Positions 35,895-44,580 of a DNA stretch of 64,000 bases are shown here, piece by piece. The stretch's first letter is position 1. Every line of letters starts with the position of its first letter. The notes beneath the pieces were generated by a model. That model saw only the letters and a program-made list of their open reading frames with translations, was not told where the DNA came from and searched no databases. A program made the position numbers and the translations under genes. This stretch comes from Paenibacillus aestuarii (GTDB lineage Bacteria; Bacillota; Bacilli; Paenibacillales; NBRC-103111): NCBI RefSeq assembly GCF_027789125.1, contig NZ_JAQFVF010000023.1, positions 62,001 through 126,000 on the forward strand. Direction: 5' to 3'.

Positions 35895-36875
35895 GTGAAA
35901 TACACATATTTAGGACGTTCTGGGTTAAAAGTAAGCAAGCTTTGTCTGGGCACGATGAATTTTGGCGTTGATACCGATGAGAAAGAAGCTTTTCGGATTA
36001 TGGATGCCGCCATCGATGCAGGCGTGAATTTCTTCGATACGGCGAATGTGTATGGCGGGATTGGTTCGCGCGGCAAAACCGAGGAAATCATCGGACGTTG
36101 GTTCGCTCAAGGCGGCGGCCGCAGGGAAAAAGTTGTACTCGCGACCAAAGTGTTCGGCGATATGGAAGATCCGCATGACGGCCCTAATGCAGCACGGGGT
36201 TTGTCGGCTTATAAGATCCGCCGCCATCTAGAAGCCTCTCTTGAGCGTCTGCAGACGGATCATATCGAGCTATACCAAATGCACCATGTGGACCGCAATG
36301 TCGCTTGGGATGAACTATGGGAAGCGTTCCGCATTCATCAATACCAAGGGAAAATCGGTTACGTCGGCGCCAGCAACTTTGCCGGTAGAGATCTCGTGAA
36401 AGCGCAATATGAAGCCAAAAATCATAAAGTGCTCGGCCTTGTTTCCGAGCAGCATAAATATAGCCTCCTCTGCCGCTTGCCTGAGCTGGAAGTGCTACCA
36501 GCCGCTGAGGAATACGGCATCGGCGTTATCGCCTGGAGCCCGCTCGACGGCGGCCTGCTCGGCGGCAACGCCCTGAACCCCGCTGCCGGCTCCAGAAGCG
36601 CGCGCAATCAGGAACGCGCGGAGCAGCGCCGCGGCCAGTTGGAAGCGTTCAGCCGCTTGTGCAAGGAGCTCGGCGAAAGTGAAGCCAACGTAGCGCTCGC
36701 TTGGACGCTCGTTAACCCTGCCATGACCGCGCCAATTATCGGTCCGCGGACGCTCGAACAATTCGAGAACACCTTGCGCGTCGTTGACATTGCATTTAAC
36801 GAGGAGACGCTGCAGCAGCTCGATCAGATTTTCCCGGGACCTGGCGGCAGCGCACCTGCTGCCTACGCCTGGTAA
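35895..36875 (+). CDS. Aldo/keto reductase
   Basis: A 326-residue TIM-barrel NADPH reductase starting at a GTG with AAGGAGG eight bases upstream. The catalytic residues are in FFDTANVYGG (Asp, Tyr), VLATKVFGD (Lys) and LYQMHHVD (His). The C-terminal cofactor region APIIGPRTLEQF is intact. It is divergent from the MFS exporter and ends at a clear terminator. Its closest relatives in this window are the reductases at 712 and 49832, but it belongs to the longer subgroup. Confidence 0.93.
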   Translation: MKYTYLGRSGLKVSKLCLGTMNFGVDTDEKEAFRIMDAAIDAGVNFFDTANVYGGIGSRGKTEEIIGRWFAQGGGRREKVVLATKVFGDMEDPHDGPNAARGLSAYKIRRHLEASLERLQTDHIELYQMHHVDRNVAWDELWEAFRIHQYQGKIGYVGASNFAGRDLVKAQYEAKNHKVLGLVSEQHKYSLLCRLPELEVLPAAEEYGIGVIAWSPLDGGLLGGNALNPAAGSRSARNQERAEQRRGQLEAFSRLCKELGESEANVALAWTLVNPAMTAPIIGPRTLEQFENTLRVVDIAFNEETLQQLDQIFPGPGGSAPAAYAW

Positions 36876-36879
36876 TATC

Positions 36880-36913
36880 AACCCTGCGGCCCCCTCTGTG
36901 GAGCCGCAGGGTT
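36880..36913 (+). terminator. Terminator after the aldo/keto reductase
   Basis: Perfect eleven-base stem AACCCTGCGGC/GCCGCAGGGTT with a 12-base loop, followed by CTTTAAT. Confidence 0.75.
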
Positions 36914-37046
36914 CTTTAATGCTTCGTAAAATTTAAGTAAACGTCACAAATTTGCAATATTTTCATTTTTTATTTCAGTACCAAAAGGTGTAAAATAAAA
37001 TAACACGGTTTAGCTCCATTGTGGCGAAGTTGATGGCTATTTTCAT

Positions 37047-37088
37047 ATGTGAAAATTGTTACAACCATCTGGGAAAAGATGTTAGAAT
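37047..37088 (+). promoter_or_regulatory. yjlC-ndh promoter with Rex-like operator
   Basis: ATGTGAAAATTGTTACAA at 37047-37064 matches 11 of 14 fixed positions of the Rex consensus TTGTGAA-N4-TTCACAA. Its right arm overlaps a weak -35 TTACAA (37059-37064), which is 18 bases from a -10 TAGAAT (37083-37088). In Bacillus the orthologous yjlC-ndh operon is repressed by Rex. The site also resembles a CRP/FNR box (TGTGA-N6-TTACA), so FNR is the alternative. Confidence 0.55.
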
Positions 37089-37147
37089 CCCCCGTACACA
37101 TTGTGACAGTACCTGATTTTTTCTCAACGCAAAGGAGGATTTTGCAT

Positions 37148-37579
37148 ATGTCACAGAACAATGCTATTCAAGAAGTAGCAGCGACACTGGCTGCGGAACC
37201 AAAATCGTTAGACGTACTTGACCAATTACTCAAACCTGAGGTGCAACAATCGCTGACTATCTTGGTTGACAACCTGCCTAAACTGGCTGAAATGGTAACT
37301 GCAATGACCAAAGCGTACGATTTCGCTCAAAACATTGCTACTGACAAGGTGTTGATCAACGATTTTGCTCATGGTATCGGTGAATTCGTCAAACCCGTAC
37401 AAGAAAAAGCAAAAGACATTGCAGCGGCAGCTATTGAAGCCGGTGAACGCTCCCAGGCTGAAGCTGGTACAACGATCGGTCTGTTCGGCATCCTGAGAAT
37501 GCTGAAAGATCCGGAAGTGCAAAAAACGCTTCGTTTTGCTCAAGCTTTCTTGAACGTACTCGCTGAACGCAAAAATTAA
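37148..37579 (+). CDS. DUF1641 protein, YjlC-like
   Basis: A 143-residue cytoplasmic protein of the DUF1641 family, entirely helical in appearance, with the conserved core TIGLFGILRMLKDPEVQKTLRFAQAFL near the C-terminus. AAAGGAGG lies nine bases before the ATG at 37148; the frame is open 33 codons further upstream without a ribosome site. It precedes ndh by 21 bases, the same order as Bacillus yjlC-ndh. A role as a partner of the dehydrogenase is plausible but unproven. Confidence 0.88.
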   Translation: MSQNNAIQEVAATLAAEPKSLDVLDQLLKPEVQQSLTILVDNLPKLAEMVTAMTKAYDFAQNIATDKVLINDFAHGIGEFVKPVQEKAKDIAAAAIEAGERSQAEAGTTIGLFGILRMLKDPEVQKTLRFAQAFLNVLAERKN

Positions 37580-37600
37580 TACGGACAAGGGATGGTAACG

Positions 37601-38779
37601 ATGGCTAAACAAATTCTTATTCTTGGCGGCGGCTACGGCGGTCTTCTAACAGCACTAACTGCGCGCAAACATTTGTCGGCTGCAGAAGCCCACATTACAA
37701 TCATCAACCGTTTTTCTACTCACCAAATTATTACAGAACTGCACCGTTTGGCTGGCGGCACAATCAAAGAGCAAGCTGTTGCCCTTCCGCTTCAGAAATT
37801 GCTTGGCGATAAAGACGTCAATATCGTCGTTGACACGATTACTGAAATCAAGCCGAATGACAAGCAAGTCATTACTTCGAACGGTGCATATACATACGAT
37901 GCACTGGTTATTGCTATGGGTAGCGAAACGAACTACTTCGGCATTCCTGGCCTGGAAGAAAACAGCTTCGTCCTGAAGTCGGCTTCAGACGCGAACCGCA
38001 TCCGCGAGCATGTTGAAGGTCGTTTGGACGCTTACAAAGCATCCGGCAATAAAGCTGACGCAACCATCGTTGTTGGCGGCGGCGGCCTGACTGGCGTTGA
38101 GCTTGTCGGCGAATTCGCGGATAAACTTCCTGAAGTTTGCCGCAGCAAAGGTATTGACTTCAACGACATCTCCATCTATTGCGTAGAAGCAGGCCCTGCA
38201 ATTCTTCCGGTATTCCCGAAAGTACTGATCGAACGCGCGGTATCCAGCTTGGAGAAACGCGGCGTTACTTTCTTGACTGGTGTTGCCATCACGGAAGCTA
38301 CGAAAAATACCGTTTCGCTGAAAAACGGTCAAACGATCGAATCCAATACTATCATTTGGACTGGCGGCGTTAAAGGCAACCCTGTCGTGGGCAGCTGCGG
38401 CATCGCAGAAGATCGCGGCCGCGCGACGGTAACGTCGACGCTACAATCCACTTCGCATGCGGATGTTTTCCTGGCAGGCGACTGCGCGGTTGTCTTCCCT
38501 GAAGGCGGCGAAAGACCTTATCCTCCGACAGCTCAATTGGCTTGGCAAATGGGCGAAACAGTCGGCCACAACCTTGCCGTTCAAATCAAAGGCGGCGCTA
38601 TGGAGAAATTCACGCCTGTATTCTCCGGAACGCTCGGCAGCCTTGGCCGCAAAGACGGCATCGGCACGATCGGCGGAAATAACACGCAATTGAAAGGTTT
38701 GCCAGCTTCGCTGATGAAAGAAGCGAGCAACATCCGTTACCTTTCCCACATTCATGGTCTGTTCGCGCTTGCGTACTAG
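37601..38779 (+). CDS. ndh: Type II NADH dehydrogenase
   Basis: A 392-residue peripheral membrane flavoprotein that oxidises NADH and reduces menaquinone without pumping protons. The FAD motif ILGGGYGGLLTAL is at the N-terminus, the NADH motif VVGGGGLTGVELVGE is near residue 153, and the second FAD contact VFLAGDCAVV is near residue 285. The ATG at 37601 has AAGGG nine bases upstream and is preferred to the one three codons earlier. It is cotranscribed with yjlC and probably tuned by the NADH/NAD ratio through Rex. Confidence 0.95.
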   Translation: MAKQILILGGGYGGLLTALTARKHLSAAEAHITIINRFSTHQIITELHRLAGGTIKEQAVALPLQKLLGDKDVNIVVDTITEIKPNDKQVITSNGAYTYDALVIAMGSETNYFGIPGLEENSFVLKSASDANRIREHVEGRLDAYKASGNKADATIVVGGGGLTGVELVGEFADKLPEVCRSKGIDFNDISIYCVEAGPAILPVFPKVLIERAVSSLEKRGVTFLTGVAITEATKNTVSLKNGQTIESNTIIWTGGVKGNPVVGSCGIAEDRGRATVTSTLQSTSHADVFLAGDCAVVFPEGGERPYPPTAQLAWQMGETVGHNLAVQIKGGAMEKFTPVFSGTLGSLGRKDGIGTIGGNNTQLKGLPASLMKEASNIRYLSHIHGLFALAY

Positions 38780-38789
38780 GCTGAACGCT

Positions 38790-38822
38790 AATAACCCGCT
38801 GCCGTATTGGCAGCGGGTTATT
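38790..38822. terminator. Bidirectional terminator after ndh
   Basis: Perfect fourteen-base stem AATAACCCGCTGCC/GGCAGCGGGTTATT with a five-base loop and TTTTT tract, between the converging ndh and recombinase genes. Confidence 0.92.
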
Positions 38823-38840
38823 TTTATGATGAACCCTTCC

Positions 38841-39764
38841 CTATCCGTATGAAATAACTGGAATTTGCGGGCGAATCTTCGCTTGCGCTTCCGACAACTG
38901 GCGATTGTCAACGTGCGTATAGATTTGCGTTGTTGAAATATCCGAGTGACCGAGCAGCTCCTGCAGCGTCCGGAGATCCGTTCCATTGCGAAAATGCGTT
39001 GTTGCAAACGTATGCCGCAATTTGTGGCTGCTAATCTTTTTATCGATAACCATCTGGGCCTCCTTCTTCCAAGCGGTGCCTGTGCGATCGACGATGCCTT
39101 GTATCGTTCTTCGCCCAATTCTGCGCCCTTCCTGCGAAACGAAAAACGCCGCAGTATCGCCTTCTTTGGGATCAATTCTCGCATCATTGACGTATTGCTC
39201 CAAAATGGCAACAATGTCAGGATGGAGCGGAACGACTCGCCACTTCTGCCCTTTGCCCATAAAGATCAACGCCGGATCCGCCCCGCGGCGAAAATGATCC
39301 AAGTTCAACGACTGAACTTCCGCGACGCGCAGCCCCCCGTAGCACATCAACAAGCAAATCGCCAGGTTCCGAAGCTGGTGCTTGCCCGTCACTTGCAGCA
39401 AAAAGTCCGCGAGTTCATTCTCTTCCAAATAGACGGGAAGCTTGTTTTTCTCGACCTTCGCTTTTTTGATGGATAATGCCGGATTCAGAGTAATGATTTC
39501 GAACTCGATTAAAGCTTTGAAAAAACAATTGATCGCGGACAACATCCGATTAATCGTTGCGCTGCCTGCGCCGCGGACTCTTAGCACTTTTTGATATCTC
39601 ATGATATCGGCTTTGGATATATCTTCGATCTCAGAGCTTCTTACGTTCAGCATGAACGATTTGGCTTCCTTCACATATTCGTCTTGCGTTCGTGGCGTAT
39701 AACCGCCATTTTGCAAATATAGCATAAAATCATCTAAATATTGCTCGGCTGCAGCGATGGACAT
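38841..39764 (-). CDS. Tyrosine recombinase, XerC/XerD-like
   Basis: A 307-residue site-specific recombinase starting at MSIAAAEQ (GAGGG eight bases upstream). The N-terminal SAM-like core-binding domain spans about 4-95 and the catalytic domain about 105-295. Catalytic residues are visible: Arg in YGGLRVAEV, Lys in MGKGQKWR, His-X2-Arg in SHKLRHTFA, His in LLGHSDIST and nucleophile Tyr in QIYTHV. It is an intact enzyme but no phage genes, cassettes or att-like repeats adjoin it. Whether it is a housekeeping recombinase or a stranded integrase is open. Confidence 0.9.
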   Translation of the reverse strand: MSIAAAEQYLDDFMLYLQNGGYTPRTQDEYVKEAKSFMLNVRSSEIEDISKADIMRYQKVLRVRGAGSATINRMLSAINCFFKALIEFEIITLNPALSIKKAKVEKNKLPVYLEENELADFLLQVTGKHQLRNLAICLLMCYGGLRVAEVQSLNLDHFRRGADPALIFMGKGQKWRVVPLHPDIVAILEQYVNDARIDPKEGDTAAFFVSQEGRRIGRRTIQGIVDRTGTAWKKEAQMVIDKKISSHKLRHTFATTHFRNGTDLRTLQELLGHSDISTTQIYTHVDNRQLSEAQAKIRPQIPVISYG

Positions 39765-40033
39765 CGTTATTCCCTCTTCTATGCTGTCATTTGGGGTTAA
39801 AATCGCGAAAAAAACTGGCATCAAATCTATATTTGGTGCTAGTGCTAGTCTTATATTTTAGCATGAACACGTGTGTTCGGCTAGAGGTGCTCATAAGATG
39901 CTCCTTTGAATTCGTTGATCGGCTTCATAAAGGCGAATGTTTTTATTTAAGCATTAATTCCTTTGCCCGAATTTTACCAAACATTATATAATTGAGCTAA
40001 TCTAATTTGAATAGTTACGCGGAGGAGATGCTT

Positions 40034-40813
40034 ATGTCGTTTAGTTATTATGGTGAGCTTTGTACGGAGGTTTATGACTTAACCAAGAAAGTAGGCCATT
40101 CCCTTGGCGGAGACGTAGAATATTATCGGGACAAATTAAAACATTGTAAAAGACGCATTCTAGAAGCAATGGTTGGTTCTGGACGTATGCTAATTCCCCT
40201 GCTTGAAGCTGGTCTTCATGTGGATGGCGTCGATTACTCCCCTCAAATGCTAGCTTCTTGCCGAAGGCGCTGTGAAGAACGTGGACTACAAACCAATTTA
40301 TATGAAGCTAACTTACAGGAACTTTCACTTCCACATAAGTATGAAGCGATCATCATTGCTGGAGGCTCATTTTTGTTAATAGAACAACGAGACGAATCGA
40401 AGAAAGCCCTAACTCGTCTGTACGAGCACCTTGAGCTGGGTGGAAAACTGATTCTTGATCTGTTTTTGCCAGACAATCAAATGAACAGCTCAGATATGGG
40501 AAAATGGGACGGCTCGGCAATTTATCACTTACCAAATGGTGACATCATAACCATGGAAGGCAAGTGCGTTGAAGCCGATTTGTTTTTCAATCAAAATAAA
40601 GTTAATTATCTAAAATACGAAAAGTGGCATCATGGAAATTTGATTCAAACTGAGTTGCAACGTTTTGCCTTACGATGGTATGGCGTAGAAGAATTTAAAT
40701 ACATTCTTGAAAATGTAGGATTCACAGATGTTGTTATTACTGCTGATTTCGACGATAATAAGCAACCATCAAATAGTAAACAGAAATTTGTTTATCAAGC
40801 GACAAAATCATAA
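40034..40813 (+). CDS. Class I SAM-dependent methyltransferase
   Basis: A 259-residue methyltransferase with a Rossmann-like fold. Motif I is unusual: the glycine-rich loop reads ILEAMVGSGRMLIPLLEAG (about residue 37), followed by the acidic VDGVDYSPQML. The start at 40034 has GGAGGAG six bases upstream. The gene is clearly richer in A+T than its neighbours (about 30-42% GC in the lines I counted), suggesting recent acquisition. The substrate is unknown. It lies next to, and divergent from, a tyrosine recombinase. Confidence 0.85.
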   Translation: MSFSYYGELCTEVYDLTKKVGHSLGGDVEYYRDKLKHCKRRILEAMVGSGRMLIPLLEAGLHVDGVDYSPQMLASCRRRCEERGLQTNLYEANLQELSLPHKYEAIIIAGGSFLLIEQRDESKKALTRLYEHLELGGKLILDLFLPDNQMNSSDMGKWDGSAIYHLPNGDIITMEGKCVEADLFFNQNKVNYLKYEKWHHGNLIQTELQRFALRWYGVEEFKYILENVGFTDVVITADFDDNKQPSNSKQKFVYQATKS

Positions 40814-40981
40814 ATCATATGTACAAAAGCTGGCCCCTTTTATAGTATTTTCTAAACAAAGCCACTCCTAACAATGAAGTGGTTACTATTGTTTTGCAAT
40901 TTTATCATGAAGCGTCTGCCGATACTGTCATAAGCTCCCCGCCTTACTATCTTACTTAATCTCGTTAACGAAATTCAGCCG

Positions 40982-41899
40982 TTACCAGCTTCCATACCAA
41001 ATCGGAACAGCGCTGGTAAAATTCCTGTGATCATCCAGAACCGTCCGTATTCGTGCCATCATACTATCGAGCTGCTTCGGCACGACTTGGAGTGTCCAAG
41101 AGATCGTTGCGAACATGATCAATGCCGAATATAGCGCATACAAGTTCCAAAAATGTTCCGGAATCTGTTTATTGAAATACCCGTCGATTTGCCCGATCGA
41201 AAAAGGAATGCTCACTTCGCGACTGAAGTAGGCAATTTTCAGAAAATCATGATACGGGTCTCCCCAATCGTAACGGTTGAAATCGATAGCTGCAACGTAA
41301 GCGCCCTCATTAACAAGTAGATTGGCCGGATGAAAGTCGTCGTGCTGAAAGCGATTCGGGCGACCTTCGAGCAGTGGCAAATGTGCTTCGATAAACGAAA
41401 GAACCGCTTGCTCCTCAGGGATCTTCACTCCACAGCGCTTATATTCTGCCAACTGACGGTTGTGCTTCTCTACTCTTTGCCGGGACCAAGCATCCAAGTC
41501 CCCAGGTGCTTCCAATTGATGCATCTTAAGCAGCTCCCGCCCTGCTTCGACACCTACGCGATACTGCTCTTCTGCGGTCATCGAGGGCAGCTTCTCTGAA
41601 GCATCCTCCCCTTCAACGTAACGCAATACCATGTAACAGGTATCGAGCTCTTCAATCGTGCCGAATGAAATGGGCTCAGAGGTGCGGACACCAAGGCCGT
41701 AAATCGCACAGACCGCCTCAAATTCGCGTAACTTGCGGTCAAACTGCTGTAAAGCTGCCGTGCGCAGCACATAAACCGGTGTGTCATCGCCTTCGTAAAT
41801 TAAATATTTTCCATCATAAGAAAACCCTTTATGGATTTGTGTGACTGCCGTCGCATGCTGCAGTGGCCTGATATTCGCTCTAATCGCTGAAATTTGCAT
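40982..41899 (-). CDS. Phosphotransferase family protein (aminoglycoside phosphotransferase fold)
   Basis: A 305-residue kinase-like protein. The catalytic loop is HDDFHPANLLV (Asp and Asn) and the metal Asp is in AAIDFNRYDWGDP; the N-lobe Lys region is FSYDGKYLIYE. GAGGAG lies seven bases before the ATG at 41899; the frame extends 29 codons further without a ribosome site. Members phosphorylate aminoglycosides, macrolides, choline, homoserine or sugars. The substrate is not evident, and antibiotic resistance should not be assumed. Confidence 0.88.
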   Translation of the reverse strand: MQISAIRANIRPLQHATAVTQIHKGFSYDGKYLIYEGDDTPVYVLRTAALQQFDRKLREFEAVCAIYGLGVRTSEPISFGTIEELDTCYMVLRYVEGEDASEKLPSMTAEEQYRVGVEAGRELLKMHQLEAPGDLDAWSRQRVEKHNRQLAEYKRCGVKIPEEQAVLSFIEAHLPLLEGRPNRFQHDDFHPANLLVNEGAYVAAIDFNRYDWGDPYHDFLKIAYFSREVSIPFSIGQIDGYFNKQIPEHFWNLYALYSALIMFATISWTLQVVPKQLDSMMARIRTVLDDHRNFTSAVPIWYGSW

Positions 41900-42117
41900 G
41901 GTAATTCTCCTCTCACATTCAAATTGTCCGCTTCTTCGTAAAAAGGAAATAATTTTAAATATTTCCCGGGCGAGCGCAATAAGCACGAAATATATGGTAG
42001 TTTCGACAATAGCGGTTCGTTAGTTGTCAGATTATCACACAGCAAGAGATGTTAGTTTACATAATATTTATTATGTAATATGTCTACATCTGAACCATAT
42101 CTTTAACCACATAAAAA

Positions 42118-42142
42118 AGCCGCCAATCCTACTCTGGCAGCT
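42118..42142 (-). terminator. Terminator after the DUF1003 gene
   Basis: Minus-strand stem AGCTGCCA/TGGCGGCT (one wobble) with a nine-base loop, followed by TTTTTTATG, 18 bases beyond the stop codon. Confidence 0.75.
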
Positions 42143-42160
42143 TCACTCTTGTTGTTTTAT

Positions 42161-42757
42161 TCAGCGATCGTTTATCTTATTCTCCAATTTAGCTTCAATA
42201 GAAGCAAGCAGCTGTTTAATTTGCATTAATTCGCTGCTAAACTCCTCTTTGTTCTTCACACCATTTTCTTCAATCCGGTGCAAGTGGCTTTGCATATCCT
42301 CAATTTCTTGCTCAGCTTTGTAGTTGATGGCAAAATCGATCACTGACTCATGTTTATCCCTGGCATTTTGGCGATTTTGGCTCATCATAATGATTGGCGC
42401 TTGAAAAGCTGCAAGAAAAGATAAGCAAAGGTTGAGGAGGATGAACGGTGGTTCATCAAAGTGTAAGGGCTTAAGGAAAGGGAGCGTGTTCCATATCATC
42501 CAAACGACCAAAAATGCACCAAAATAACCAATAAACGTCCAGCTTCCACCGAACTTGGCAATATTATCGGCAAGGCGATCGGAAAATGTGGAATTCTCCG
42601 AGTACTCTTCATCCACTCTACTTAGAATACTATTTTCATAATCGTCTACTAATCGATCGATGCGCTGCGCATTTTTTTCACTTAGTTCAATATCAAAACC
42701 TTGAATGATAGATGCCTCATCAAAAATGTTTTCCGTGTCATTATCCGGATTCGTCAT
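42161..42757 (-). CDS. DUF1003 membrane protein
   Basis: A 198-residue protein of the DUF1003 family. A cytoplasmic N-terminal part (about 1-70) is followed by two membrane helices (FIGYFGAFLVVWMIW and FILLNLCLSFLAAFQAPIIMM) and a charged coiled-coil-like tail. The conserved MMSQNRQ-X-ARD segment after helix 2 is present. The ATG at 42757 follows a weak AAGGA at about 12 bases; a GTG eight codons upstream (42781) is the alternative. Function unknown. It lies 80 bases downstream of a peptidase-like gene on the same strand. Confidence 0.82.
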   Translation of the reverse strand: MTNPDNDTENIFDEASIIQGFDIELSEKNAQRIDRLVDDYENSILSRVDEEYSENSTFSDRLADNIAKFGGSWTFIGYFGAFLVVWMIWNTLPFLKPLHFDEPPFILLNLCLSFLAAFQAPIIMMSQNRQNARDKHESVIDFAINYKAEQEIEDMQSHLHRIEENGVKNKEEFSSELMQIKQLLASIEAKLENKINDR

Positions 42758-42837
42758 TTCTTTAGTTCCGTCCTTGTACACAATTAGTGCATGGTTCCAC
42801 CGAACTTATTTTGAGCAGATCCGCGGGTTATTATCCG

Positions 42838-44163
42838 TTATTTGGCCAACATCCCTTTATACTTCAACACTCCGCTCATCGCTTGACGGAAATCGGCGAC
42901 TGCTTTAAGCCGCCATTCGGCATCCGACGGATCAAACATTTCTTTATAGCGGTTTAAAATGATCTGTTCTGTGATCGGACTCGTGGAACCATTCGCATAG
43001 AGACTATTCTCATCGATCGTATTGCGCAGCGAACGTACCGAGCCCCAAGTATCGACCCCCATCGTACCGAATTCGAAGGTCGTCGAGTACAGATCGGCGC
43101 TGCTCTGCAAACGCTGCTTGAGCGTGTAGAAATATTCCGTGTTGTCACCACTAGTCGCATAGTAATCTTTCGACGTAGGCGTCAGTACCAGCGGATATTG
43201 AAATGCTTGGCTCGCCTGTTCTTCCGTCATCGTTTCCTTGCTAGCGCTGAAGATGCTCATCTGATCACGCGGACCATAGCCTGTATGCAAATCCACATGG
43301 ACGATACGGGCATAGCCGCTGTTCAGCGCCTCCTCGTAGATGTGCTGCAAAATCTGCGTGGAACGCTCCGCTTTAGCACCGCCATAATAGACGCCTTGCG
43401 GATTCTCATATTGCCCCTGGAGCAGCGCTTCTGATATCGTTCCCGTGCCATGACGGATGATCTCCCCGATCAAATCCCCGAAAAAGGCGACCTCGTGATT
43501 CACCGCATTTCCGACAGGCGAAGGCTTTTCGAGAAAGCTGCGCATCACTTGATACGAAGGATTTTGCTGCTTGCCGTAAGCATCGGGCTGATCGAAAAAA
43601 TTACGATTCAGATCGACATGATCTTCATTATAGCGATGATTATGCTTCATCCCCCATGGGTTCGCCGCATGTACCCAGATGACGCCCGTCGTCGTCGGAT
43701 CAAGCTTCGGCATAAATTCGTTTCGGAACAACTCGATCATCGCCGAGCCGACGTATCCTTCAACCCCATGCATGCCGGAAGTCAAAATAATCAGGTTTTG
43801 CATGGTCTTTGTCGCATCAGCCTTCATGGCATCGATATACAGTCCGTTCTCGCCGCCGACCGGGTAGCTGGTCAGCTTGATACCGCTGCCGTAGGATTTC
43901 AACGTTGACTTCCCCTGGATAAATCGCTGCCGCGAGGCTTCATAGCTATCGGGAAAATAGCTCAGCCCCGCGGGTGAGCCTTGTGCTGGTGCTGGCTTTG
44001 GTTTGGATAACTGGAGAAGCACCTGAGGACCCGCCAGCTCAATCAGCAATACGATCGCCAGTGCGATACCTGCCGTTTTGATAGGGAACTTGCTTTTTTT
44101 TCCAGTCGGCGGACTTTGCAGCGGCTCTACCTGCCTTGTCGGTAAACGATCCATGATCAGCAT
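42838..44163 (-). CDS. DUF2817 / M14-like metallopeptidase, membrane-anchored
   Basis: A 441-residue protein with one N-terminal membrane helix (about 29-51) and an extracellular domain resembling zinc carboxypeptidases. The zinc motif HGVEG (about residue 133) supplies His and Glu, and a third ligand lies in VHVDLHTGYG (about residue 292). HNHRYNEDHVDLNRNFF carries the substrate-binding Arg region. DUF2817 proteins are assigned to the M14 clan but their substrates are poorly defined; cell-wall peptides are a reasonable guess. Start chosen at 44163, with an ATG three codons later as alternative. Confidence 0.83.
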   Translation of the reverse strand: MLIMDRLPTRQVEPLQSPPTGKKSKFPIKTAGIALAIVLLIELAGPQVLLQLSKPKPAPAQGSPAGLSYFPDSYEASRQRFIQGKSTLKSYGSGIKLTSYPVGGENGLYIDAMKADATKTMQNLIILTSGMHGVEGYVGSAMIELFRNEFMPKLDPTTTGVIWVHAANPWGMKHNHRYNEDHVDLNRNFFDQPDAYGKQQNPSYQVMRSFLEKPSPVGNAVNHEVAFFGDLIGEIIRHGTGTISEALLQGQYENPQGVYYGGAKAERSTQILQHIYEEALNSGYARIVHVDLHTGYGPRDQMSIFSASKETMTEEQASQAFQYPLVLTPTSKDYYATSGDNTEYFYTLKQRLQSSADLYSTTFEFGTMGVDTWGSVRSLRNTIDENSLYANGSTSPITEQIILNRYKEMFDPSDAEWRLKAVADFRQAMSGVLKYKGMLAK

Positions 44164-44251
44164 CGCTCTCTTCGTGGAATATTTTTAGATTTATTTTTTG
44201 CACCCATCATTATATTCGTTTTCTGTGTACACTATCCTGCCACGTTGTTTA

Positions 44252-44284
44252 AGTAAAAAAGAAGCTTGCCGTAAGCAAGCTCCT
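44252..44284 (-). terminator. Terminator downstream of the tetR/SDR-relic unit
   Basis: Minus-strand stem GAGCTTGC/GCAAGCTTC (AGCTTGC paired with GCAAGCT) around a short loop, followed by TTTTTT. It would end transcripts from the TetR gene and the relic. Confidence 0.7.
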
Positions 44285-44289
44285 TCACT

Positions 44290-44520
44290 CTAGATCATTC
44301 AATTCGATACTCTGAACTGCTTACGGTTAGAACGTCCAATACCTGTGGGCAAGCTGACAGCTCCCACAAAGACGTAACAGCAGCTCCGATTAAAGCGCTG
44401 AGATTGCTGCCGTTTCTAGCGATCATTATTAGTCACGCTCGCCCGTGGCTTAACCACAATGGCCTATGCTTTCCCCACACCACTTCTGCCGCCTGTAACA
44501 ATTGACACCTCATTTAAGTA
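44290..44520 (-). pseudogene. Decayed short-chain dehydrogenase fragment
   Basis: The 417-base gap between the DUF2817 and TetR genes holds no intact gene. On the minus strand from 44520 a frame reads NEVSIVTGGRSGVGKA, an SDR cofactor-binding start, then meets a stop, continues as ASVTNNDR (the usual SDR strand-2 acidic end), meets another stop and runs on to 44290 without the catalytic YxxxK. It looks like an SDR gene with premature stops and an internal loss. An operator-like repeat shared with the adjacent TetR gene lies directly upstream. Confidence 0.4.
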
Positions 44521-44532
44521 TGAAAGAATACC

Positions 44533-44547
44533 TATCTACTAAAAGGT
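44533..44547. promoter_or_regulatory. Second copy of the TetR operator, before the SDR relic
   Basis: TATCTACTAAAAGGT at 44533-44547 is repeated exactly, in inverted orientation, at 45162-45176 in front of tetR. The pair flanks the TetR gene at about 630 bases spacing. The position, just upstream of the SDR relic, suggests the SDR was once controlled by this regulator. Confidence 0.55.
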
Positions 44548-44580
44548 GGTTTTAACAATTGAAAACCATCCGCCTCCATT

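Noticed and set aside
38441-39214. 257-codon open frame spanning the ndh-recombinase junction
   Set aside because: It crosses a strong bidirectional terminator and overlaps two well-supported genes.
40982-41899. Aminoglycoside resistance gene
   Set aside because: The fold is shared by many small-molecule kinases; nothing in the sequence points to aminoglycosides specifically.
44346-44426. 43-codon ORF on the minus strand in the tetR-DUF2817 gap
   Set aside because: No ribosome site and it is an alternative frame across the SDR relic; better explained as decay.
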